A stretch of DNA of 64,000 nt from Exiguobacterium algae (GCF_018617875.1 NZ_JACSKZ010000004.1:62001-126000); one strand, 5' to 3'; counted from the stretch's first letter, positions 17,101-26,768 are shown. Notes: generated by a model not told the origin, from the letters alone. Translations and numbers: made by a program.

Positions 17101-17807
17101 AGGCGACATATTCCTGCGGGACATCCTTCACAGTGGCAAAGTTCTTTTAAGAAATCGACGTCGTGAATGATGATTGACTTCGGTGTCGTCGTTACGATGC
17201 CGTCTTTTCGCCATTGACTGATCAAACGGTTCACCGTTTCACGCGGCGCCCCGATCAATTGTCCGAGCTCTCCATCTGACGGGTGTCGGGGAATCACAAT
17301 CGTCCCGTCTTCTTCAACCCCGTGCATGGCTGCCATGCGAAGCAGCGTCGATGCAAGCGCTCCTGGCTTCCCGTACAACAACAGATCCCGTACTTTCATT
17401 TCAGAATGCTTCCGCATCATCGATGTCCAGCGCAAGATTTCACCTGCAAAGCGAATGTCACGTTGCATAAGTGATTCGAGTTCTCGCTTCGAAATGGTCC
17501 CAATCATGCTGTCTTCCGTCGTTTCGATACTATATGAACTCGGGAACGTCTCGACGATGTCAAATTCACCGAAGAAGTCATCTTCTCCATACAAAAACAT
17601 GACAAGCGGATTGCCTTTCTTCGTAATTTTCGTGAATTTCACAGATCCGCTCTTCAAGTAGAAGAACTTCTCACACTTTTCACCTTCCCAGCAAACGATA
17701 CTGGCTTTTGGGTGGTGTTGGATCGTCATCATCTCAAGCAGTAATTGTTTTGTCTCGTCTGAAAAGACGAAGCTGTTCGGCTGGGTCGTTCCACATTGCA
17801 TTGACAT
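17097..17807 (-). CDS. fnr: Fnr, oxygen-sensing Crp/Fnr-family regulator
   Basis: A 236-residue regulator with an N-terminal cyclic-nucleotide-binding-like barrel, a dimer helix and a C-terminal winged helix (recognition region GELGQLIGAPRETVNRLISQW). The C-terminus has CEGCPAGIC, the C-x2-C-x4-C set that holds the 4Fe-4S cluster in B. subtilis Fnr, whose length (238) is also close. The ATG at 17807 follows GGAGGGAG by nine bases; longer starts lack this. Two Fnr boxes in this window (pflBA, ba3 oxidase) are likely targets. Confidence 0.88.
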   Translation of the reverse strand: MSMQCGTTQPNSFVFSDETKQLLLEMMTIQHHPKASIVCWEGEKCEKFFYLKSGSVKFTKITKKGNPLVMFLYGEDDFFGEFDIVETFPSSYSIETTEDSMIGTISKRELESLMQRDIRFAGEILRWTSMMRKHSEMKVRDLLLYGKPGALASTLLRMAAMHGVEEDGTIVIPRHPSDGELGQLIGAPRETVNRLISQWRKDGIVTTTPKSIIIHDVDFLKELCHCEGCPAGICRL

Positions 17808-17856
17808 AGGTCGGTGCTCCCTCCACATTTCATTCGTACGTTCCAATTATGACTTT

Positions 17857-17887
17857 ATTATACAGGAGTGTGACGATGCGTATCACA
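17857..17887 (-). promoter_or_regulatory. fnr promoter with a palindromic element
   Basis: A perfect -10 TATAAT (17857-17862, minus strand) is overlapped upstream by TGTGACGATGCGTATCACA (17869-17887), whose TGTGA and TCACA arms are separated by nine bases instead of six. Position over the -35 would suit repression; the binder is unknown. Confidence 0.4.
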
Positions 17888-17924
17888 AAAGTATGTGACA
17901 TTTCAAACAATCTTCTAATTTACA

Positions 17925-17957
17925 ATAAAAAAGATACGCGTCACATGACAGCGTATC
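17925..17957 (-). terminator. Terminator of the aldehyde dehydrogenase gene
   Basis: GATACGC / GCGTATC outer stem with inner GTCA / TGAC, followed by TTTTTT on the minus strand. Confidence 0.8.
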
Positions 17958-17971
17958 CTGAAATTGAATCT

Positions 17972-19357
17972 TTATCGTTGAATCAGTCGAATGATTTTTT
18001 CAGTACCCTTGAAATTCGGATAACGGACCGGCAAGTCAAAAGCGGTCGTGTTTCGTAAAATCGACTTGGCATGGCTGAACGTTTCAAAGCTATAACGGCC
18101 GTGATACGCCCCCATCCCGCTCTCACCGACTCCACCAAACGGCAAGTTCGGATTGGTCAAATGCATGATGACGTCATTCACACATCCTCCGCCGAAAGTT
18201 AGATGTTTCATCACGAGCCTTTCGACTTCTTTCGATGCCGTGAATAAATAGAGGGCAAGCGGATGCGGTCGATCTGAAATAAATTCAATCACTTCATCCA
18301 ATTGACGATACGGGATGACCGGCAAAATCGGACCAAAGATTTCATCTTTCATCACGTTTGCGTCTCCCTGAATGTTCGTCATCACGGTAGGGGCCATCTT
18401 CAACGTTTCGCGATCTGTATCGCCACCGAAGAAGAGGTCTCCTTCTTCTAAATAACTCGTCAAGCGGTCAAAATGTGCCTCATTGACGATTCGCGTGAAC
18501 CGTTTTGTTCCGACGCCGTTACCGAACATCGCAAATGCTTCTTTTTTGATTGCTTCAAGAAATGCTTCTTGTTGTGACTCATGGATGAGCACATAGTCAG
18601 GCGCGACACACGTCTGTCCGGCATTCATCCATTTCCCCCACGCAATCCGTTTCGCCGCAATGGAAAGATCGGCATCCGCATGGACGATGACGGGCGACTT
18701 TCCTCCAAGCTCTAACGTGACAGGCGTCAAATGCTCCGCCGCGGCTTTATTCACGATGCGCCCGACTTGTGTTGACCCCGTGAAAAAGATATAGTCCCAT
18801 TTTTGAGCGAGGAGTTCTTCGGCCGTCTCCTTGTCTCCTTCTACACTGACCACATACCGGTCGGCAAACGCCCGCTCCAATATTTTAGTGAGCACTGCCG
18901 CTACATGAGGCGTTAATTCGGATGGTTTCACGACCGCCGTATTCCCCGCCGCGATGGCTCCAATCAGAGGCGCGACCGCAAGTTGAAACGGATAGTTCCA
19001 TGGTGCAAGAATCAACACTGTCCCGTATGGATCGTATTGTATTTCACTCTTCATTCCAAGATGAATTGCAGTCCCACGTACTCGTTTCGGACGCATCCAA
19101 CGCTTTAGTTCTCGTTTCGTACGAGTGATCTCATCGTAGATGAATCCAATTTCTGTCGTGAAGGCATCCAGTTCTGATTTATTTAAATCCTTGTGTAATG
19201 CCTCAATCAACTCCACCTCATAATGCTGGATGGACTCTTTTAAAAACGTCAACATGCTTAATCGAAAAGCAAGTGATTTGGTTGCTTGTGTTTTGAAAAA
19301 ACGACGTTGTTTTTGGACGAGTTCTTCAATCGTCAATTGTTCAATCGGTGCCAGCAT
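17972..19357 (-). CDS. Aldehyde dehydrogenase (YwdH type)
   Basis: 461 residues of the class-3-like ALDH group that oxidises aldehydes with NAD(P)+. Seen are the nucleotide-binding FFTGSTQVGRIV, the catalytic Glu in LELGGKSPVIV and the nucleophile Cys in MNAGQTCVAPDY. The hydrophobic C-terminal stretch of membrane forms is absent. AGGAACGTTC precedes a good ATG. It is monocistronic; no partner suggests a specific aldehyde, although the nearby pfl genes would fit fermentative metabolism. Confidence 0.9.
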   Translation of the reverse strand: MLAPIEQLTIEELVQKQRRFFKTQATKSLAFRLSMLTFLKESIQHYEVELIEALHKDLNKSELDAFTTEIGFIYDEITRTKRELKRWMRPKRVRGTAIHLGMKSEIQYDPYGTVLILAPWNYPFQLAVAPLIGAIAAGNTAVVKPSELTPHVAAVLTKILERAFADRYVVSVEGDKETAEELLAQKWDYIFFTGSTQVGRIVNKAAAEHLTPVTLELGGKSPVIVHADADLSIAAKRIAWGKWMNAGQTCVAPDYVLIHESQQEAFLEAIKKEAFAMFGNGVGTKRFTRIVNEAHFDRLTSYLEEGDLFFGGDTDRETLKMAPTVMTNIQGDANVMKDEIFGPILPVIPYRQLDEVIEFISDRPHPLALYLFTASKEVERLVMKHLTFGGGCVNDVIMHLTNPNLPFGGVGESGMGAYHGRYSFETFSHAKSILRNTTAFDLPVRYPNFKGTEKIIRLIQR

Positions 19358-19458
19358 GAACGTTCCTCCTTTTGAATCACGTTAACCTCATCTTACCATT
19401 TTTGTGATTTCATATCCCGAGAAAACGCTTCCCTCATTAGCTTGCGCTGAGTGACATC

Positions 19459-19492
19459 AAAAAAAATCCCCACGGATTTGTTCCGTGGGGAC
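19459..19492 (-). terminator. Terminator of deoD
   Basis: TCCCCACGGA-ACAAA-TCCGTGGGGA and then eight T on the minus strand. Confidence 0.9.
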
Positions 19493-19500
19493 CGTTCTGA

Positions 19501-20214
19501 TTAATTTGTCACTTCTACTGCTGTATCGAGCGCGACGCGAATCATTTCATCGAACGTTGTTTGACGTTCTTCCGCTGACGTCTCTTCGCCAGTCAACAAG
19601 TGGTCTGAGATTGTAAGAATCGTCAAGGCGTTGACCTTGTGTTTAGCCGCAAGTGTGTAAAGACCCGCTGCTTCCATTTCGATTGCGAGGCAACCGAAGT
19701 CCGCCCACTTCTTGAAGTGGTGGAAGTCATCTTGGTAGAATTGGTCAGCCGTGAAGATTTGACCGACTTTTACCGGGATGCCCGCTTTCTCGGCGTTCAT
19801 ATACGCACGATGTAGGAGGTCGAACGTCGCTGTCGGTGCATAATCCATTCCGTTGAAACGAACACGGTTTTGTGCGATTTCACTTGAAGCGCTCATCGCG
19901 ATGACAACATCACGCACTTTGACATCTTCCTGAATTCCACCGGCCGTACCGACGCGGATCAAGTTTTTCGCTCCGTAAGACATGATCAATTCGTTCACGT
20001 AGATCGACATTGACGGAACACCCATACCTGTACCTTGTACCGAGATCCGTTTTCCTTTATACGTTCCTGTGAAACCGTACATGCCTCGTACTTCGTTATA
20101 TAACTCGACATCTTCCAAAAACGTCTCTGCGATATACTTCGCGCGGAGCGGATCTCCCGGAAGTAATACCGTTTCTGCAATTTGTCCTTCTTGAGCTCCA
20201 ATGTGTACACTCAT
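19501..20214 (-). CDS. deoD: Purine nucleoside phosphorylase DeoD
   Basis: A 237-residue, hexameric-type PNP that splits purine (deoxy)ribonucleosides with phosphate. Phosphate and base sites are visible ([53 protein letters not shown]). Length is typical. AAAGGAGGAATTCAATC precedes the ATG. It follows the YesN-like regulator by 15 bases on the same strand, so read-through from that operon is possible. Confidence 0.95.
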   Translation of the reverse strand: MSVHIGAQEGQIAETVLLPGDPLRAKYIAETFLEDVELYNEVRGMYGFTGTYKGKRISVQGTGMGVPSMSIYVNELIMSYGAKNLIRVGTAGGIQEDVKVRDVVIAMSASSEIAQNRVRFNGMDYAPTATFDLLHRAYMNAEKAGIPVKVGQIFTADQFYQDDFHHFKKWADFGCLAIEMEAAGLYTLAAKHKVNALTILTISDHLLTGEETSAEERQTTFDEMIRVALDTAVEVTN

Positions 20215-20229
20215 GATTGAATTCCTCCT

Positions 20230-20943
20230 TTAAGCTTGTCGTTGATACTGTTCCCGATATTCATTCGGAGTAACACCGACCTGTTTTTTAAAGACTTTCC
20301 GGAAATATTTATCATCCGAAAAGCCGACTGCTTGGGCGACTTCATAAATGCGCTGTCTACTCGACTCCAACAATCGTTTTGCTTCACACATCCGAATCGT
20401 GAGCAAGTATTCGGAAAGGTTGACCCCATATTGTTGTTTGAATCGCCGTGAAATATACTCACGACTTAAGTAAAAGCGTTCACTCATGCCTTGCAGACTG
20501 AGTTCTTCCGCATAATGTTGCTCGATATACGTCCCAATCTGAAGGATCGGGTCCGTCTCGGTCTCTTCCGGCTCAACATCCGCAAGAGCCCGTTCCAATG
20601 TATCGTTCAACATGTCTGGGTCAATCGGTTTCAATAAGTAATCAAAGCTGCCGAGTTGGATGGCTCGACGCATGTATGAATACTCATCATATCCCGTTAG
20701 GACGACGAGCTTCGTTGCTGAAGCTTGCTGATGAACCCATTCCATCAGCTCAATCCCATTACATTGCGGCATTTGAATGTCAGTCAATACGAGAGAAGGT
20801 CGCTCTTGTTCAATGAGCCGTTTCGCTTCATCCCCATTTTGCGCTTCCAAAAGACACGTCACACCGAGTTTGTCCCATTCTCCTAACAGTTTGACCGCGT
20901 CTCTTACCGGTGATTCATCATCGACGATTAACACTTTCGTCAC
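20230..20943 (-). CDS. Response regulator, YesN type (REC + AraC)
   Basis: 237 residues. The receiver domain (DDE at 8-10, phospho-Asp in LVLTDIQMP, K in LLKPID) joins directly to a C-terminal AraC-type double HTH (SREYISRRFKQQYGVNLSEYL, AQAVGFSDDKYFRKVFKKQVGVTPNEYR). YesN-type regulators usually control carbohydrate ABC importers. The gene overlaps the sensor kinase by 4 bases. A candidate target in this window is the importer at 30.1-34.8 kb, but this is inference only. Confidence 0.9.
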   Translation of the reverse strand: MTKVLIVDDESPVRDAVKLLGEWDKLGVTCLLEAQNGDEAKRLIEQERPSLVLTDIQMPQCNGIELMEWVHQQASATKLVVLTGYDEYSYMRRAIQLGSFDYLLKPIDPDMLNDTLERALADVEPEETETDPILQIGTYIEQHYAEELSLQGMSERFYLSREYISRRFKQQYGVNLSEYLLTIRMCEAKRLLESSRQRIYEVAQAVGFSDDKYFRKVFKKQVGVTPNEYREQYQRQA

Positions 20944-22691
20944 GACGCCTCCACCTCACTAACTGCCGGGAAGCGCATTAAAATGCGAAATCCGCCCGTT
21001 TCAGGTGTAGCCAACATAAATTCTGCCTCCCGATTATAGTTTAACATGAGACGGTCTCGAATGTTCTTTAATCCTGTACCTTCCGTCTCATAAATTGATG
21101 ACGTTTGATTTTCGATACGCGACACAATATTTTGCAGTTCTTCTTGCGTCACATGCCGTCCGCTGTTCTCGCAATGAATGAACAGAGACGTGCCTTCTTT
21201 CCATACATTTAACATAAAATGATTCGCCAGCATCGACCCATCTCGTTCAAATCCGTGCTTAAAGAAATTTTCTGCGAGCGGCTGTAAAATCATCTTCGGT
21301 ACGATGACATCATGCAGCGCTTCAGGTACGTTCAAGTCGACTTGGAACTGCCCAGGAAAACGAACATCCTGTAAATGAATATACGACTTCAAATGATCCA
21401 CTTCTCGTTTGAGCGAAACCATCGATTCCTCAGGGTGCATCGTGTAGCGCATCATCGAAGAGAGTTGTGCAATGAGTCGATAGACGGTCTTCCCATCGCC
21501 TTTTAAGGCCAATGTTCCAATTGATTGCAGGGCGTTAAACAAGAAATGCGGGTTCGTTTGTGCCTGCAAGGCGCGAAGTTCATTTGTTCGATTCTCAAGT
21601 GCCAACTTATATTCACGTTGAATCAGGTCGTCGATTCGTTCAATCATTCGTTTAAATTGTCTGCCTAACACGCCAAACTCATCATTTCCCAGGGAATCAA
21701 AAGATACCGTCATGTCCCCTTGTTCGATTCGCCAAATATTGGACGTCAACGTTTTGATTGGAGTCGTCAAGCGCATCGATGCATACGTCGCTCCAATCAA
21801 GGCAAGAATGAGCGACACGATCCCGACGATCAAAATGATAAAGGCTGTTCGTGAAGCCGGTTCCGTTAATAATCGGTCGGGAATGGATTTCCCGACGTAG
21901 AACTGTTGATTATCAAATTCGAACGTTTTGACGATCCGATGATACTTTCCGTCACTTGACATCGAAAACGGTGCAATCGTATCGGGGATTTCTCCGTCCC
22001 CTAAATGTGCAAAAACACGCTGGTCACTGCCCAAAAACCAGAGGTCCTCATCCGGATTATTTTGGAGGGACGCCAGTTGCCCGAGGAAAAGTGCCTCCGG
22101 TATATCAATCGAAAGAATGGCGAGCGGCTCATCCGTCTCGATTTTGTCTAGACGAAAATGTAGTGTGACGACATCTTCTTCCGAAACGATTGGTCCGAAA
22201 TCATGATAGGGAACCAAAGAATGGGAGGCTTCGAGCAGCACCCGACTGGTTTTATCACGGAGCAGCTGCTGTTGAATGGCACTCGGCTCTTTTTTCGACC
22301 GTGGTGACACTTTCATTTTATAGGCTGCAAAAGAATCCATATCTTCTAACATCAGGAGTTGAATTTGCGTCACATCTTCCCGGGAGAGATACATCCCGAG
22401 AAGCGCACGGCGTACTTCGATTTCCGTTTGTTGCAACGACAAGCCCGGACCGTACTCTAAAATATCGAGTACGTCACGGTTGGCATAGAGACTCGTCGGC
22501 AGGCGACTCAAATCGGAAATATACCGTTCCATTTGACGTGTCCCCCGTTCGAGCGACCACTCCGTCAATTCCAATCCACGCTCCCGCTCCTGATCCTGCA
22601 CATACCAAAACGACACAATTGTGGCCAAGATGACGGGGACGATAATCGTCAGCGCAATCATTCCCGTCAATTTCGTCCGAATACTGTTCAC
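20940..22691 (-). CDS. Sensor histidine kinase, YesM type
   Basis: About 583 residues: a transmembrane helix near the N-terminus (MIALTIIVPVILATIVSFWYV), a large extracellular sensor region, a second helix (AFIILIVGIVSLILALIGATYA), HAMP, then the His_kinase domain with QTNPHFLFNALQSI (acceptor His) and a HATPase domain. GTG at 22691 is preferred because AGGAGG is seven bases upstream; an ATG at 22697 would be too close to it. Kinases of this class sense sugars or polysaccharide fragments outside the cell. Confidence 0.9.
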   Translation of the reverse strand: MNSIRTKLTGMIALTIIVPVILATIVSFWYVQDQERERGLELTEWSLERGTRQMERYISDLSRLPTSLYANRDVLDILEYGPGLSLQQTEIEVRRALLGMYLSREDVTQIQLLMLEDMDSFAAYKMKVSPRSKKEPSAIQQQLLRDKTSRVLLEASHSLVPYHDFGPIVSEEDVVTLHFRLDKIETDEPLAILSIDIPEALFLGQLASLQNNPDEDLWFLGSDQRVFAHLGDGEIPDTIAPFSMSSDGKYHRIVKTFEFDNQQFYVGKSIPDRLLTEPASRTAFIILIVGIVSLILALIGATYASMRLTTPIKTLTSNIWRIEQGDMTVSFDSLGNDEFGVLGRQFKRMIERIDDLIQREYKLALENRTNELRALQAQTNPHFLFNALQSIGTLALKGDGKTVYRLIAQLSSMMRYTMHPEESMVSLKREVDHLKSYIHLQDVRFPGQFQVDLNVPEALHDVIVPKMILQPLAENFFKHGFERDGSMLANHFMLNVWKEGTSLFIHCENSGRHVTQEELQNIVSRIENQTSSIYETEGTGLKNIRDRLMLNYNREAEFMLATPETGGFRILMRFPAVSEVEAS

Positions 22692-22729
22692 CGTCATCCC
22701 TCCTACTTGGATTAGTATATCACGATTCG

Positions 22730-22743
22730 TGCAAACGCTTGCA
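22730..22743 (-). promoter_or_regulatory. LacI/CcpA-type operator at the yesMN promoter
   Basis: TGCAAACGCTTGCA has perfect TGCAA/TTGCA arms around a CG centre. It lies just upstream of a -10 TATACT on the minus strand, over the -35 region, which suits repression by CcpA or a local LacI-family protein. Confidence 0.5.
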
Positions 22744-22751
22744 GAACTTTT

Positions 22752-22786
22752 AAAAAAAATCCTTGCCTATACGACATAGGCAAGGA
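22752..22786 (-). terminator. Terminator of the M48 protease gene
   Basis: TCCTTGCCTAT and complement around a 5-base loop with eight T on the minus strand. Confidence 0.9.
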
Positions 22787-22794
22787 ACATGCTT

Positions 22795-24015
22795 TTATTC
22801 GTAAGAGTTAATCAAATCAATCACACGCCGACTTACTCCTGATTCTCTCGCAACGTCTGCCGGCATCATGCCTTCTTCGTTTTTAATGGTGACGTCGGCA
22901 CCATTCTCTAACAGCATTTGTACTGTTTCATAGCTGACATTTTCATTGTACAGAAGGTTATGCAGTGGCGTATCGCCGTAGCTATCCTGCATATTCACAT
23001 CCGCACCAGCCAACAACTCTGCTTCGATTTCTTCGTAACTCGCATTATCATACGTGAGTTCTTGAAGTGGTTCGTCCGTCCATTCACTTTCCCATTCATC
23101 CGAAAACTCTTCACCCACCGCTGCTGAAGCAAAATCCGTCAACTCATCATCAAGCAAGAGAACTGCAATCAATCCTCCGTAAATAGCAAGTTGGAAAGCA
23201 AGGATTCCAATGATCGAAGCTTTTACATACCCTGCAGTTTTAAAAGCCGGGACGTTTTCTTCATTCGCGTGAGATGCAATCGCTGCGATTCGCTTCGGAA
23301 GCGTCGGATGAGTTGAGATAAGTTGGCTATACGTCGCAATAAAGCCGTTTTCCCGGCTCGCTTCTTGAAGATAGTCAAATTCATCCACTTCTTTCGCAAG
23401 CGTGCCTCCAACAGCCAAGACAGTTAGCGCGCGCTTTGCCGCCTCAAAATCCTGAATATAGTGGGCCGCCATGTGGTCACAAGTATACTCACAAGCTCGA
23501 GAGTACGCCGCTCCTAAAAACGGGATAAACCTTCCTAGTAAAACAAGCCATTGCTTTTGGACATGGTGACGTTGAATATGCGCCAACTCGTGCGCAATCA
23601 CAAATTCAACTTCTTTGGATTGTCCATTGCGAGACAACTCAACGATATCGGAATATAAAATGACCATATTTTTTTGAAAGAATCGTGTAGCAAACGCGTT
23701 CAATAAGCCACCTGCTTGCAGGATATACACTTCAGGTAATAAACGAATTCCCATTTCTGCACCGACACGCTGATACGTTTCGTGGAGATCAGAAAATTGA
23801 TATCTCGTCACTTTCACCCCGTTCGTTCGGATGTAACCGATTTGAACCCAGTGAGCGAAAACAGACATCATCACAATGGAACCGACGATCCATAAAAATA
23901 ATCCGAACGAGACGATTGTCAAAATGATTCCAATTAAGACCATTAAGACGCTCACAGCAATCAATACGTTAAACAGCAGTTTTTCACGTTTATGTACCAA
24001 GTTTGAATGATTCAT
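22795..24015 (-). CDS. M48 metalloprotease with C-terminal ankyrin repeats
   Basis: 406 residues. Two N-terminal membrane helices precede a peptidase M48 domain with the zinc motif HELAHIQRHH and a downstream Glu region (SRACEYTCDHMAA). A further helix (ASIIGILAFQLAIYGGLIAVLLL) leads to an acidic linker and at least two ankyrin repeats (YGDTPLHNLLYNENVSYETVQMLLENGADV). The start at 24015 has AAGGAGAATCTTAC. HtpX-like proteins degrade damaged membrane proteins; the ankyrin tail is an unusual addition, probably for partner binding. Confidence 0.85.
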   Translation of the reverse strand: MNHSNLVHKREKLLFNVLIAVSVLMVLIGIILTIVSFGLFLWIVGSIVMMSVFAHWVQIGYIRTNGVKVTRYQFSDLHETYQRVGAEMGIRLLPEVYILQAGGLLNAFATRFFQKNMVILYSDIVELSRNGQSKEVEFVIAHELAHIQRHHVQKQWLVLLGRFIPFLGAAYSRACEYTCDHMAAHYIQDFEAAKRALTVLAVGGTLAKEVDEFDYLQEASRENGFIATYSQLISTHPTLPKRIAAIASHANEENVPAFKTAGYVKASIIGILAFQLAIYGGLIAVLLLDDELTDFASAAVGEEFSDEWESEWTDEPLQELTYDNASYEEIEAELLAGADVNMQDSYGDTPLHNLLYNENVSYETVQMLLENGADVTIKNEEGMMPADVARESGVSRRVIDLINSYE

Positions 24016-24081
24016 GTAAGATTCTCCTTCATTTTCCAAATGTCAGTCTTAATTATACAGGTAAAACAGTAATAAACAACG

Positions 24082-24114
24082 AAAAAAATAGAAACTGATC
24101 AAGTCAGTTTCTAT
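24082..24114 (-). terminator. Terminator of the sugar dehydrogenase gene
   Basis: ATAGAAACTGA-5-base loop-TCAGTTTCTAT with a T run on the minus strand; the stem covers the stop codon. Confidence 0.8.
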
Positions 24115-25211
24115 CGAATCGTAAGTCGATATAGTTGATCGTCTTCAGAACTTGGGTTCCCGCGACCGTCTGTGTTATTCGAAATGAAATACAATGAATC
24201 TTCTTCCAGCCACACATCCCGAATTCGCCCGACATCTTCGACGAGCGTCGTCACTTCTTTTGACTGCCGGTTAATTGCGACGAGTTGATTATGCCGCAGT
24301 GTCGCCATATACACGTATTCCTCATCCGCCGCAATGCCGGAAGGTGCCCACGACGTCTCACCAACCTCAAACCACGGGATGACCAATCCTTCTTTCGTTT
24401 GATCCCCTTCAATGAGCGGCCATCCATAGTTCTGTCCTTCTCTGATGACATTCACTTCATCATGCCCCGTGTCTCCATGTTCACTAGCATACAAAGTTTC
24501 CCCGACCAAGACGAGCCCTTGCGGATTCCGATGACCGCGAGAGTAAATCCATTCCGTAGGAGTCCCCTCTCCGGACACCGGGATTCTTAAAATTTTTCCT
24601 GCTAGCGACGTTTCGTCCTGGGCAAGATTCGGTACGAGCGCATCCCCGGTCGTCACCCAGATCACTTCTCCATCAAGCAACAAACGGCCGCCGTTATGGA
24701 AACGCGCGCCGGGAATTCCTTCAATCAGGACGCCCGTCTCTTCGAACCGCTCACCATTCCAAGTCAATTCGACGACCCGATTCTTCACCTGTCCGGAAGC
24801 TTCGTACGTATGATAGGCAAACAGTTTCCCCGTATCGTCGAAATCTTCAGAGAGTGCAATTCCAAGGAGACCGCCTTCCCCGACCTCGAGTACCTCTTTG
24901 GTCAGGTCGACTTCATGTCTTGTCACTGTCCCCTGATCGGACACACGGGAGATCGTGCCCCCTCGTTCAGACACAAGCCACCCGTCCGAAACTTTCGCAA
25001 TGGACCAGGGACTATTCAGTTTTTGTGAAATCGACTCGACTTCCCCAATTGCCAACCCGTTCTTCTCAGTCGGCTCTTCCACAGGGGATTGCGACTCTTC
25101 CACCGGCTGCCCGTCGTTCGATTGCGGTTCCGTCATCTCCTCATCTGCTGGTTGCGGCGCACATCCAATAAGAAACAAAAGTGAAAGAAACAATGCACTG
25201 CGTTTCATCAT
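24111..25211 (-). CDS. PQQ-dependent sugar dehydrogenase-like lipoprotein
   Basis: 366 residues beginning with a lipoprotein signal (LFLSLLFLIGC), an acidic Glu/Pro-rich linker, then a six-bladed beta-propeller of the glucose/sorbosone dehydrogenase (YliI/Asd) family. Family marks are SPWSIAKVSDGWLVSERGG, LLGIALSEDF, RFHNGGRLL, YSRGHRNPQGL, ASEHGDTGHDEVNVI. It probably oxidises aldoses outside the membrane with PQQ. Whether PQQ is made by the host is not visible here. Confidence 0.85.
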   Translation of the reverse strand: MMKRSALFLSLLFLIGCAPQPADEEMTEPQSNDGQPVEESQSPVEEPTEKNGLAIGEVESISQKLNSPWSIAKVSDGWLVSERGGTISRVSDQGTVTRHEVDLTKEVLEVGEGGLLGIALSEDFDDTGKLFAYHTYEASGQVKNRVVELTWNGERFEETGVLIEGIPGARFHNGGRLLLDGEVIWVTTGDALVPNLAQDETSLAGKILRIPVSGEGTPTEWIYSRGHRNPQGLVLVGETLYASEHGDTGHDEVNVIREGQNYGWPLIEGDQTKEGLVIPWFEVGETSWAPSGIAADEEYVYMATLRHNQLVAINRQSKEVTTLVEDVGRIRDVWLEEDSLYFISNNTDGRGNPSSEDDQLYRLTIR

Positions 25212-25245
25212 GGTTCGCCTCCCTTTTCTCCATCATACTGCTAGC

Positions 25246-26715
25246 TTACGGGTGTTGTGAAGGTTCGGGTGGGCGTGCCGGAAGGCGTAGCGCAATCAAG
25301 AAAGCGATCACAGCCGCCAGCATCGCCCCAATGAACACACTGTTCAACCCTGTCGCAATTAATTGTTCCCCTTGCGTCCGCACGGTGAGACTCAACGTCT
25401 CCGTGACCGATTGATTAAAGAAATCCTCTAACGCGACACGTTGAAGCGTTTCATTGTTCTTAAAGTCGTTCAGCACGATAAAGTTAAATACCGCACCGAA
25501 AACGGCGACACCGAGTGTTTGTCCGACGGTACTTAAAAATGAATTTGTCGCCGTCGCTGTCCCCCGTTGTTTGTAGGAGACAACGGTCTGCAAGACGACA
25601 ATAAACATCGGTTGAGATAAACCAAAGCCGACTCCGATGATTCCGACGGCCAAGTACACCCAAGCATCCGAGCTATCTTGCGTAAGCAAGGTCAATAGGA
25701 AGGTACCGAGAATCAAAAAGCCCATCCCTGTGATCGCACGACGTTTCGGTGACGCGACGCCAAGCGTACGTCCGCCGATAATCGATGTAAACGTCCAAGC
25801 CACGGATAGCGGCATCAGCATGAACCCCGCCTCTGTCGCCGTCTTTCCTAATACCGCCTGTGCCCAAATCGGAATATACGCTGACATGGAGACGAGCACC
25901 CAGGCGCCGAAAAACACTGCGCCGTTAATGGCTGCGATCGTTGGTTGCTTCAACAGATCCAGCGGTAACAGCGGGGTTTTCGCTCTTCTTTCCAATAGGA
26001 AGAAACTTGTGATGAACAAGACACTGCAAAGTCCGCTCACGATAATCGGAGTCGTCCACACGTTCGTTTCACTGTAACTGATTAACGCATACAAGAAAGC
26101 GGAGGTTCCTGCCGCAAACAGGAGCGCACCTTTCATATCAATTCGTTCCGCCGTCTCCGTTACCGTCTCTTTATAAAACATCACGATCATGGCAAATGAA
26201 AGAAGCGAGAAGGGGACGTTTAGTAAAAAGACGTAACGCCACGAGAGCGTTTCTACTAAAAATCCGCCAATCACCGGACCGAGGACACCAGAAATCCCCC
26301 ATACCGCACTTAAGATCCCTTGAATTTTCCCTCGTTCTTCATATTTAAATAAATCTCCGATAATCGTCATCGAAATCGGCCATACCGCTCCTGCCCCGAG
26401 TCCTTGTAGGGCTCGAAAGACAATCAGTTGCTCCATCGATGTGGAAAGTCCACAAAGTAAAGAGGACAATGTAAAAAGCCCAATTCCAAACAGTAATACA
26501 CGTTTTCTTCCGAACAGGTCCGCTAACTTCCCATAAATCGGCGTCGATACCGCGGTGAACAACAGGAATGCCGCGAACACCCAACTCACAAGCGTCGCAC
26601 CATTCAATTCACTCGCAATCACAGGCGTCGCGACCGATACAACCGTCCCTTCGATTGCTGCCAAAAAGGTTGCCAATAATAAGGCAATCGTTACGTTTCT
26701 TCTCATCTGCTCCAT
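25246..26715 (-). CDS. MFS multidrug efflux transporter (DHA2, 14 helices)
   Basis: A 489-residue proton-driven exporter of the EmrB/QacA group. Motif A (GKLADLFGRKRVLL) follows helix 2 and motif C (GPVIGGFLVETLSWRYVFLLNVP) is in helix 5; about 14 hydrophobic helices are present. Substrates cannot be inferred. An alternative start three codons downstream (MRRNVTIA) has GGAGCAG before it. It lies 34 bases before the sugar dehydrogenase gene and may be cotranscribed with it. Confidence 0.9.
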   Translation of the reverse strand: MEQMRRNVTIALLLATFLAAIEGTVVSVATPVIASELNGATLVSWVFAAFLLFTAVSTPIYGKLADLFGRKRVLLFGIGLFTLSSLLCGLSTSMEQLIVFRALQGLGAGAVWPISMTIIGDLFKYEERGKIQGILSAVWGISGVLGPVIGGFLVETLSWRYVFLLNVPFSLLSFAMIVMFYKETVTETAERIDMKGALLFAAGTSAFLYALISYSETNVWTTPIIVSGLCSVLFITSFFLLERRAKTPLLPLDLLKQPTIAAINGAVFFGAWVLVSMSAYIPIWAQAVLGKTATEAGFMLMPLSVAWTFTSIIGGRTLGVASPKRRAITGMGFLILGTFLLTLLTQDSSDAWVYLAVGIIGVGFGLSQPMFIVVLQTVVSYKQRGTATATNSFLSTVGQTLGVAVFGAVFNFIVLNDFKNNETLQRVALEDFFNQSVTETLSLTVRTQGEQLIATGLNSVFIGAMLAAVIAFLIALRLPARPPEPSQHP

Positions 26716-26720
26716 CCCCC

Positions 26721-26757
26721 AAAAAAATAGTGGTGTCGGAAGGTTCCGAGCACCACT
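26721..26757 (-). terminator. Terminator of the nos operon
   Basis: AGTGGTG / CACCACT outer and CGGAA / TTCCG inner stems, with seven T on the minus strand. Confidence 0.85.
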
Positions 26758-26768
26758 TCATCTGTATA

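Noticed and set aside
17881-17900. Second Fnr box (TATCACAAAAGTATGTGACA) upstream of fnr
   Set aside because: The half sites face the wrong way (TCACA-N6-TGTGA), so it is not a consensus Fnr site.
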